From: Diadema setosum
Taxonomy: Eukaryota > Echinodermata > Echinoidea > Diadematoida > Diadematidae
Direction: 5' to 3'
DNA length: 64,000 nucleotides
NCBI RefSeq assembly: GCF_964275005.1
Contig: NC_092695.1
Coordinates: 12,911,697-12,975,696 of the forward strand
Below are positions 49,007 to 61,000 of this stretch, piece after piece; position 1 is the stretch's first letter, and each line of letters begins with the position of its first letter. Made by a program: the position numbers and the translations under genes. Under the pieces are notes generated by a model, which saw only the letters and a program-made list of their open reading frames with translations, made no database searches and was not told the origin of the DNA.

Positions 49007-52000
49007 GGTAATCTTGCAATGACATCATTGCTTTTCTTACTATGATTTTGATATCTTTGTCTTTAGTTACTTTGCTTCTGATTTTAGTTTTTCTCCTCGT
49101 TGTCATTTCCTCTGTAGATCCCGGCCATAGTTCAAGCAGGTTTTCGGGTCATTGTCCCAGACATGAAGGGATATGGGCAGAGCAGCAACCCACCAGGTGA
49201 GAGGATCACCTACTCTCCTCCGTCTTCTCTTCCTCCTTCGTCTCGTTCTCTTTTTCATTTGTTTCTCCCACCCCTCCTCCACCACCTCTTCCTCTTTTCC
49301 CTCCTATTCCTCTCTTCTCCCTCTCTCTTTTCCTCCTTCTGCTTCTACTTCTTCCTTTTCTTCTTCATCCTATTTCTTCTTCTCTCTCTTCTCTTGATGC
49401 TACTTTTTCTCTTCTTCTACTCCTTCCACCTGAATTCTCCTGCCTCCTTTCCTTGTTTTCTTCTTCTTCACTTTTACCCTTCCATTTTTCTCCTTTCTTG
49501 TGGATAATGCTACATGGTTACTGATACAGTCTCTTAAACTACTTTGTATGTACATCTCTAGTGATATTGGGGTGTCTGTGTATTTGCTGATATGTCTGTG
49601 TTTATCAACACTTAAAAAGCTCAGCACCTTTCTCCTGGTGAGAATTGAGATAAGATCTAGCCACTGACCCGGGAGGTGTTTCACAAAGCTGTTCTTAAAG
49701 TTAAGAAGGACTTAAGTGCGACTGGTGATCGGTTCTTGTGTGCTGCACTTATCAGAATTTCAATAATTCAGCACAAGAACCGATCACCAGTCGCACTCAA
49801 GTCCTTCTTAACTTTAAGAACAGCTTTGTGAAACACACCCCCGGCGCATATGCAAATTATTGAACATTATTTGCATACATACGTATGCTTTCACACACTC
49901 ATACCCCTTTGCATAGGAAACAGATGTGAGACACCAGTGTTTTACTGAGATCTTAATTCTTCTCACTATGATGTTTGTGTTTTATTTCTGCAGAGATTGA
50001 AGAATACAGCATGGAGAGAATGTGTAAGGTCAGTTTACTTCTGATTTCATTGTTTTTATTCACCACAGAACATTAATTTGCTTATGACAATAAAATATGA
50101 AGTTGTAGTGTCCTGTTATGCGTAATGTTAGTCAGAGCGCAAAGACTTACATATCTACAAACCTATTAGAATAACTGCGGATTTAAGTTTTATTTGTTTT
50201 CATTACAGGATGTAATAATTGCTCTTTGGTGATGCAAGTCAACAACAATGAAAATGATGCAGCAGAAAGGGGCAGAATCAACTGATATGCTACAAAGTGG
50301 AACAATTCAATTATGTTCCTTTCAATTACTTTAAGTGTGAAGGAAGCAGCTTAAAAATTGCTGCCATCTTGCTGTCATATTGAAAAAAAGGATAATACGG
50401 AGCTTGGCACTCATATTACCCAAGTAGTTTGGATAAACCCCAGAAGAGAACTCTGATTTTCTCTCAAGATAAAAAAACCTCACTATAATTGTATATCTCT
50501 TTATCAGAGATGTAAGTGTTACCGTATGAATATTTCATATTGGTGATGTGTGAGTGAAATTTGTGAATTCAGTGATAGATGCAACTTGAAGTCTTTTTTA
50601 TGTTGATTGTTCTGAACCTCTCTGGCACTTGTTCATTTCAGGATATGGCTGAGTTCATGGATGCTTTGGTGAGTTATCACTTAGTGCAAACATCTAAATG
50701 TTCCAGTGCTGTGCTATTGCAACTGATTGACAAATTCTGTAGCGCTGTCATTTCAATAATTGACACCAATGTCTGTTGACAGAAATCTGTAGGAAAAAAG
50801 AAAACAATTTTACCTAAAGTTCTCATTTTGTCTCTCATGAATAAATGACACACACAGCACAAATTAATTTTCCATTTTTTTCAGTGTTAACAACACGTAT
50901 CATTGTAGACATTATTGTATTTTCATCCTGTTTTTTATTTTGCAAATTTCACATTCCTGTCGTATGTAATTACCTCCGCCAAGGAAGGAGGAGGTTAGTG
51001 ATCATGGGGGTTGGTTTGTCTGTTTGCAAAATAACTCAAAAAGTTGTGAACAGGTTAAAATGAAACTTGCATGAAAAGTCGATATTGGCACAGGGAACAC
51101 CTCATTCAATTTTGGTAGTGATCTGGGAATTTTTATTGATTTTTGAAGGATTTTTCATCTTTTGGCATATAAGGTCAACAAAGTTGGGGTTCAAGCTGCG
51201 CGTACTGGAGGTTTACATACGCGCACTAAATTGCATGCTGTGCTCGAGCAAGGTGCCATGCAATGACATAAATAAAAGTCTTCTATTTTGGGAAATTGCA
51301 TGCATGTAATAAGGGTACCGGATGAAAATGAGTTGCTGGCTTAGCGGAGGTCTGTGCTCGATCTCCAATTTGCTTTTCTTGTTTTGTCATGAAATGATTG
51401 TACTGGGTTAACTTTCATTTTTATTCTGTGGATATGACTCGATATCAATGACTGACTATTGCTGCTGTCTTGTTTCAGTGCCTACCACAAGCAACAATCA
51501 TCGGTCATGACTGGGGTGGAGTCTTCGTGTGGACCTTTGCCATGCACTATGCAGACAGGGTCAGGTAAGGTGAAGAAGAATAAAAAAAATGTTGATCAGC
51601 TAGTCTCTTTGTTTGGGATTTGATAGGACTTCATATATCTAAAATGGTTCTTCCTATCCATAGGCAAGTGTACCCACTGATGTGTGCGGGCAGTTGAACC
51701 CGTCGAGTCCCGAGTATACTCGGACAGGTGTCTATGGGAAGTGCATGTTTAAGCAAAATCAAACCGTCCTCAATGAGTTAAAGAGGAGCAGCAGTCTAGT
51801 GGATCATACCATACACTCTCCATGCGCAGGCCCCCCCCCCTTTATTTTTCGTTAAAAACAAAAGAAATAAAAAGAAAAAAATGAAATGAAACCCCGGAAG
51901 TGGCACTAGAAATATGCGTTGTGTTCCCCCCCCCCCCCCTTTACAGAATCCCTGGTTCCACCCCTGACGAAATCTGTGCTATAAAAAAGCAGCCTGTCTG

Positions 52001-55000
52001 GAATGCTACCCAGGGAGCAGACTAAGTGTTCTAAAGGTACTGGTTGGATTGTAATGACAAGTAGGGTGATATGTTGTAGACAAATGAGAGCTTTATGATT
52101 TGGTAGAAAGTGCTTAAGAAATAAATATGTATAGAAGTCTTCTCACATTCATTGCAACATCTCATTCGCTTGCAGCCATGTAGCTGGGATCTGTACCCCA
52201 TTGATGCCGCCTGATGATAAAGTCAATCCACTGGATAAAATGAAGGAGGATCCAGGTGTCTTTGACTATCAGCTCTACTACCAAGAACCTGTAAGTCCTT
52301 GATAAAGTTGGGAAATAATATATACAGTTAAATTCCTGGTGTAGGCCTAAAGGCACTGCGCAATAAACATCATTTATTACCATTACTGTACATATAGAGC
52401 AATATGTTATAAAGCCATTAATGTGTATTTTTTGTGTGTAATGTGAAATCAGTGTGTGTTGTATTACTTTATGCATGGTCCCATTCACCAGTCACTGAAG
52501 TCACACTCTGTATTAAGTCTTTGACTCAAATCGAGCCTTACTTTTGTAGATACAAGACATGGTGTGTATGACTTTAGATGTGGATCTTAGGTTCTACTTC
52601 TTTGAATGCTGATCAAATGCTGCATATCTCATTTGTGACAGGGAGTAGCGGAGGCCGAGTTGGAGGCAAACCTTGAGAAAATGGTCAAGACATTCTTCCG
52701 CCGTGCTCATGAGGTGAGAATTAGTGTACAGGTGCAGAGACTCCAACCCCAAGCACCTTCTGATCTGGAGATTCTCCTGCCTGAAACCCCTAGCAAACGG
52801 GAGACTCCATCTTGATGTGCACGAAGCGCGAAGTTCCTTTCGGGCGGGGTCCAGCTCGTAAGGTTCTAGATGCTCTCTCTCTAGATGCTATCTAAGGCTT
52901 ATATTTCAACATACGATGGCACTAAGTAAGAAATCATTTCAAGCGGGAGACACAGAGCCAGGGTGGGAGAAATTGAATTTCAAGTGGGAGAGCGGGAGAT
53001 TTTGCAAAAATGGGCTTTCGGCAGGAGATCTCCCGTCGAAAGCAGGAGAGTTGGAGTCTCTGCAGGTGTATTCAGTGAATTTTTTTTTTCTTGTAGATGA
53101 TGGCAAATTCAGTTTGTTTTCATGTAATTATTCTTTTTTTTTTCTGTTTGTGATTGTGATGATTTCATTCTAATGTCCCTTGTAGTAGAACTTGAATTAT
53201 GAGAGCAGATTTGCCTTTATGTAGCAAAGTTGAACTTTTTCTGAAAGATAAAACCAGCATGAGAAGTACTGGAGAGAAGACAGAGCTACTACATGCTTCA
53301 TGTTCTGTAAAATGATGCAGAAATGTGGCTGAGTGGTTGTATTGCATTATGCATGACAGGCTGCACTCCTTATGAGTCTTGAAACAGTTGCATGGCTAGT
53401 AATCCATGTCCCCAATTTGAAGCATTGTAAGATCCTTGGCAACTGCATGATGTTCACCATTTTCGTGATTTCTAAAAATTCTATTTATAGTCTTCCAATG
53501 CTGTAGTATGTATTACATATCATCACTGTTATGTTTTACACAGCTTGGTGATACTGGTTTCACCATGGTGGACATTAGAAAGAGAGGTATGCAGGTTTCA
53601 TTTATAGTGCTTGTCTTTCCTCTGCGTTGTTTCACTTGTCACTAAAGTGCTTTGAAGACTGAAACTTGTCACCTTTGCTGTCACTTTAATACCAACATGC
53701 ACACCAAATTTGTTAGAAAGTATACACTGTATATCCACATTGCTATATGATATGAATGTCTGAAGTATATATAGATGAATGCTATGTGCAGTGGTTAAAT
53801 TTCTAGATTATGAAAAGTAAAATATGAACCATTTTATTTAATGTTTGTATTTGTATTCTCAATATTTGCTTTTATTGTCGTGTGATCTGTTTAATTATCT
53901 TAAAATCTTTGGTATGTAAAAATTGTTACCTGATGTGGTTATAATGAAAATGCAGATCTTGGCATACAATATGCTAAAAAGCATAATTAATCTCATATCA
54001 GCATCCATGTTGTTTTAGTCATTTCTTTGCCAATCTTCCCACAACAATTTTAATTTTTCCAAGAAATTAATACTCTGTCCTTTCATTGTTATTATTATCA
54101 GAGCTGAGATTGCATGATCTCGTTTGTGAAATATTTTTATTACCCAGAATTTTGACCTTGATGTATCGGCATCCATATTGTGTACATGTGTGTTGTGATG
54201 GGAGGTGCAGTTCACATAGAGCAGCCAACTTTGATTAATGTCATGTTCATATGAATTTGTAAAATTCACACAATAGTCATAATATCTTCCAAACTCTCCA
54301 AATGATACTGTAAACAGTGAATTCACATCTTCCCCTCTGTGGATGAAAATGGAAAAGCTCATGGCATCTTCAAGTATACTTCATGATGATATAGTGACAG
54401 AAACAAGTTTCTAAGCAGACCAAACACTTATCCAAATATCAAAATCAGAACTGACTGTTGGTGTCAAAATGTCACTTCCTGTCTACTTTAGGAGGATTGT
54501 TTGTTGGTGTGAGGGATGACATCACACTCAGCAGTATTCTCACCGAGGAGGATTTGGAGTACTATGTCAAGCAGATGAAGACTAGTGGAGTGAGGTATGA
54601 TTTCATAATGAGATTATTTCATAAGGTTTTCTCCCAGCTCTAACACTGGCTTTCAACTTAATTTTCCTCTGGTCTCTTAAAGTCGCATATGATTATAGTT
54701 TTTATTGTGGGTGTGGCACTTTAAATCTTATCAGACAATTTTCCGCTCAAATCTCCGTATAATGGAAGATGACCCTAAGCCACCCTCCATTTTTAGTAAA
54801 GATGCAAACCATCTTTGGTGCACAAATTTCATCCGTACATGTTTATTGACATTAGACTAGTCAGTCCAAAATGAAAAAAAAAAAATGTATTATAGTAACA
54901 AAGACGTACCTGTGCTTTAATGCAAGCACATAATAAATTGACATTATGAAAAGATGAGTTGCAAAGATATATTTTGATATATTTTAATGAGTGAAAATTG

Positions 55001-58000
55001 TACCCTAAGGAGAACTTTGCAGTTCCTTGCAGTAGGGAAAAACAGATAAGTGAATATGTTGACAATAAGAGACAAATGATAACTGATTATCATCTTGTAT
55101 TATGTTTACATTTGTAAGAAATACAGAATGGAAATTGATATCTGTCATTAGTCAATCATTAAAACGTATAATGACACATAAGTATAAACTGTTGTGACAT
55201 TAATTCATGTCGTGACTTCCAGTTAGAGCAGTGGCATGATGGAATATAAAGAGTATGTGAATGTTGATCAAAACATTTGTATTACTATGTTGCTACAATT
55301 GTTGTGCTATGATTTTAGTGTAGTCAGTATTCAGCATTATGTTCTGTTTCTTATGGAATAATCAAACAATTTGCAGCTTCAGGAGATTACTCTTCTTGCA
55401 ATGGTCCCATGCTCTACTTTTCTTCTCTTTAAGAAATTCACCTGATTAGAATATGATCAAAGCTAAAAAGAGAGAAAGAATTATAAACTGTTCATTTCAT
55501 TTGCCAGAGGGATGCTAAACTGGTATCGCAACATTGAGGAGAACTGGAAGTTCAACCAGAGAGCTATGGGCAGGAAGGTAAGGCATTCTGGATTTGCAGA
55601 TAATCACCATTGATAGAGGGGGAAAAATATGAGGTATGGATATAAGAATGATACTTTGCAGTAGTATCCAGCTGTCTTGGTTGAATTGTGACAGCTGAAG
55701 TACTGAAGTAAAGTGACTTGGTAATTTTTGATATGATATACATTTATATCTCATACAATGATACAATGAAACATGTTTTAGTTTGGTTTGTGTTTTTAAA
55801 GTCCAATTTAGCATCTCTTTTGTCATTCTGTATAGGCTTAAATCTCTAAACTTGTTTTGTTCAAGAATCAAAAATTGTCATTAGCTCTTTGATCGCTTCC
55901 ATTGCTGGATGAAAATGTTGAAGCACAAGTTTGCTTGAATACACTAGATTCAGACCCCATGGTATAAAACTTACAAGACGGTACTCCTTTCACAGCAAAT
56001 TTTAGAGTCCGAGATAGTTATCCAGCTGTTGTCACAAAAGCTGACTCTTACCACTTTGGTTTTGGTAAGGGAGATTTTGGCACAAATGCAAGTAAGGTAC
56101 ACACTGAATATTAAGTTCATGTGTTTGTTCTTTTTTTATTTTAGTGCATTGTATGCATACAAAGGCAGGTGCACAAGATGGAACAAATTCAAATGTGTCA
56201 CAGCTATTGAAAACAAATTGTGCTACTCTGCACCACTGAAAGCATGTGTCCTTAAAATTTATTTATCAGTCTTAGGATTTCATGCACAGTGCATAATTGA
56301 TCAGAGTTAGATGTCATATCGTCTAAGAGTCATCCACAGATAAGTGTGTATTGGAAACTCTTTACCAACATTTGTTATTACCTGTCCCTGTTGCAGCTCT
56401 ACATGCCAGCCCTGATGGTGACTTGTGGATTAGACCCTGTTCTTTCACCAGAAATGAGTAAAGCAATGGAACCCTGGGTATGTTTTCACATTCACATTCA
56501 TTTTTCTCTTTTTTTTTTTTTCTTTTGGTCAAACATTGCAACTTTAAAGGGAACGCAAACCCAAAGAGCAATGTGGATTGAGTGAAAGCAGCAACATTAG
56601 TAGAACACATCAGTGAAAGTTTGAGGAAAATCGGACAGTTGATGTAAAAGTTATGAATTTTTAAAGTTTTGGTGTTGGAACTGCTGGATGAGGAGACTAC
56701 TAGAGGTTATGACGTATGAGTGGACAACTAGATAAAGAAAATATAAAGAAAATTCCACAAAAATTCATTTTTCATGAAAATAACAAATTCCATCAACTTG
56801 ATATTGACATATGTTAAGGGTAGCAATTATTTCCCTGCTATCTGAAAGCGGTTAGTCAAGTGCTCTTTCATAATGCTAGAAAAGTTAATTTTTGTTAAAT
56901 TTTCTTTATACTTTCTTTGTATTGTTGTCCACTTATATGTCATAACCTCTAGTAGTCTCCTCATCCAGCTGTTCCAACACCAAAACTTTAAAAATTCATA
57001 ACTTTTGCATCGATTGTCCGATTTTCATCGAACTTTCACTGATGTGTTCTACTAATGTTGCTGCTTTCACTTAATCCACATTGCTCTTTGGGTTTGCGTT
57101 CCCTTTAAAGGTAAAATAGGAGTCACAGTTCAGTTTGAATTTCCTGACAGCAGTAGATTGGTCCTATAGAGATGATTTTATCCAATTCATGGGAGTTTAC
57201 TCATTAGTATTTGTTAGCCCAAATATATATGTAGATTGAGGGAATGCAGTAAGCAGTATCAGGAGAACTCATCAGTGAAGTTTGAGGAAAATTGGACAAA
57301 CCGTTGAAAAGTTATGCATTTTAAAGTTTTGGTTCTGCCATTGCTGGATGATAAGACTACCCCCTGCTTTCTGAGAGAGTTAAGTCAAGGGTTCTTTCAT
57401 TATGCTAGAGAAATGAAAGTATCCTAACGAAATATAACTTTCCTCAAACTGTGCTGATGTATTCTACTAATTTTGCTGAATTCCCTATCAAAAATTCACG
57501 AATATATTTCAGTTCCAATCTCCTTGAAGTACTTCTTAAGTATACACAATCCAAAGACACACAATATTGATTACTTCACTGTAGGTAGTGTAAAGCATGA
57601 TTAGTTACCAGTGGTACTGATTTATTTAAATAGGGTATTTTGAAACATTATATCTCATGTTTGAATATTATGAGATGTAATATGCAGTAGACAGATGAGA
57701 TATGAATTTGGTTTCTCTGTCCATGAACACAATAATTTGTATGTATGAAGTATTGATACTTTACTTCAGAGGGAAGTAGGCATAGGAAGAGTGTAGTGTA
57801 TTATCGCTATGTCAGACAAGGTGTACATGTATCAACATATAGGCCTACCAGTTGTGACAAGGAATTGTTGGTGGTTTATCTTTGGCTTACATTTATGAGT
57901 GTCTTTGCAATACATTTCCCCCCGTATGATTGAAACTTTTAACCCCCTCCCCCAATCTCATTTCAGTTTTGGCCCAAGTCAGCTTATTGATACAGGTTGT

Positions 58001-61000
58001 CCATGACATGAGCAGTAAGCCTTACTGTTTGATTGACAGCTTTGGTGTATGTCCTCACGTCTATTATGCTTGCATATTCTGAAACTAAGTTATCCGCTCT
58101 TGAAAAATTACTTTATCACCACTGTGACACAAGTGTTTTGCTAATACTATACTTAAAGGGATCGTACAGTTTTGGTTGAGACCTAATTTCGGGTTTCTAA
58201 CATTTATGGGTGAGATAATTAGAAACCTCTTATAAATTATGAAAGATCATGTAACTCCATGAGGAATTCAGCATTTATTTGATGAAATAAATGGCTGAGA
58301 TATCCAAAACAGAGCGATTCTAATAAGTGTGGGACCCACACTTTATTACGATCGCTTTGTTTTACTTTGTTTTTGGATGTTTCAGTCATTCCAAACCCGA
58401 TTTTCATCTAATAAACTTTGAATTCCTCTTAAAATGGTATGCTCTGTACTACTTCATAAGTGTTTTCTTGGTATCTCGCAAAAAGTTAAAAGCCCAATTC
58501 TCATCCCCACCAATACTGTACCATCCCTTTCAACTTTCTTACTTGATCAATCATTGTCTGTAACTCATAGTTCCTCTTCAGTCTTTTATTGTCTTTTCTG
58601 ATGGATGAAAAGTTGAGAGTGATCCAATATCTCCAGGAAACACAAAACATTTACTTTGTGCTTTTTCTTCACCAGGTGGTCAATCTCTCTAGAGGCCACA
58701 TTGAAGGTAGTGGACACTGGGCGACTCTGGAGAAGTAAGTAAACCAAGTTGAGCCCAAGAGCACTCACCATGTTCAAGTGAACTATGCATGCTATAAAAC
58801 GTAGCCTGTGGACCCGCGCGGCCCGAACACAATTGGGCCATTCTCACATAAAGTGTTCAATTTCAGTCAGAGTAAAACCCAAAAATCAACCACGAAATAT
58901 TTGTTCAAAACTTGTCTTTATATAAACAACAACACTTGCTGGATAAGAAACAAAACACAGTAAATTCCCAAAGGAACGCATTTACAATGTAACAATGGCA
59001 CAAAGTGGGGCATACATTTCTTTATATAACTCTATGACAGATACGTTACCGATAGGACACACAGCATGGTATAAAACAGTTTTAGATCAATATATCGGAC
59101 TATTTGAAACCGAACTTCACCCAAGAATGGCGTCTGATCCTGTACAACAACACGAATTGCCTTTTTAAAGTAAGAATAAAGACAAACTCATTATATACTT
59201 TGTCTTCTTGCTGGATTGATAAGGAGTCCACGCAAAAATTTGTATATATTTCCTAACTTTTTTTTTTACTTGACTTCAGTTAGACATGCAAAGAACAAAA
59301 ATGCAAATATATTTGATTAAATTGGTTTCAACTACATGGATGGCCAACACGACCAAAAATGACCATCTTCCAAAAGGCTTTATTGTACACTTTTGGAATA
59401 ACAATCTCGCAAATGAACACATGTCCGTGGTAACGTATCTGTCTCTGCATCTTTTTCGTAACTCGTATTGATATTGATACCTCTTTTAATGAATGTGCTC
59501 TATCTGTTTTTGAATTTTGAGCTCAGAGCAGGAAGAGTAACACTTTCTCTCTCCAATTACTATCAAATTTGACTGTATATATCAAAATTCAAAGGTATTG
59601 TGAGTATCTGTATATCAGAACTGTACATTTATCCAATAATCTAATTGTTAATTTTCCGTAAATTCTAAACCATGTGTTGTGAAGAGCTCAAATTGTAAAG
59701 GCACACAAATAGATTTAAAACAATGTTACAATTATATTATTTTGCATAGTTACAAACTTTGGTAAATGACTGAATCACCAAAGGAAGTTTTTTGATAATC
59801 TTATCATGGTAACGTATCTGTTGCAATAGTAACTTGTCGGATATCGGTGTAAATCACATCAGAAAGACTTTTTCATGTTTTGTATTACTTACGCTCATTG
59901 TAAAAGAGTAATAAGACTGAATATGCGAATCAGTGAATTCACATGCTTCTTCATTAACATATCAGTTTCACGGTAAAAGTCATGGTAACGTATCTGACAA
60001 AAAAATAATTATCCATTTTCTGCCTAGCAAATAAATCATGTAACCTTCTCTGGCACCTGGCAGAATCGAAACATCATTGTAAGTGTATCTATTGTAATTC
60101 CTGTGTGTAATAAATGATAAAATGCAGTATTTATGTGGCTGTCGTAATTATTCATATCGAGGTGACACATTTTAGTAGCCTGTTCTGGCCACATATCATA
60201 GAAAATCCCTTTTTGATACGCATCCAATATTAACATTAGATCTGTCTCCATAAAAAGGATGCATGATAGTACACTGTATAATGCATATTCGTCGGCTACA
60301 TTTCAACAGTGCCCGGATGAAAATTCAATTGATATTCAAGCAGGCAATCGAAGTATTTTCAAGCAATGTCCTAACATACGCTTAAGATATGATTTTTATG
60401 ATAAAGTTATGTAATTAACACGTATTTACAATAGCATTTTACACGATTTGCCATAAATTAAAAGCATGTAAATATAACTCCACATCCATGATTACAGATG
60501 TTAGTCCATCAAGGTCGAAAAATTAATTTGAGTTTTAAGGAGACAATTTTCATATTACAACTTTAAATTTGCAACATAGAAGTCTTCATTTTACAGAAGA
60601 TTCCTTTAAAATGCGATATTTCAATGTTTTTTATGCAAAAATATTTCAAAGGTCATGCTGCTGGAAATGGTGCCAATTTGGATGAGAAAAAGTGAGATTT
60701 CAATTTTCAAATGGTTTTCAATTTATTTGAGCAAATCGGAAATGACTTTCATGTACTGTAGTACAGCACGTACTTGATGGGTTAAAGAAAATGTGAAATA
60801 ATGCCTTATTGTTACTTTGTACTGTAGCGCTCTTTCTCTTTGCCCTGTAATGACAGCACATCATATATCCTATATATATGATTATTATATATTGATTTAT
60901 TTATATATTCATTTATTGAGTTCTTATTTAAACAAGTTTATTAATTTGTTCATGACGTATGATATTCTCTCTATCACCATGCAGAAAACGGTTTTCTCTG

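Noticed and set aside
49163-49507. Ser/Leu/Phe-rich frame overlapping copy B exon 8
   Set aside because: After the exon it only reads a pyrimidine tract in the intron. The GTGAGA donor at 49197 explains the real end.
54015-54362. A 115-codon minus-strand frame in copy B intron 14
   Set aside because: No motif, no neighbouring exons and composition like the surrounding intron.
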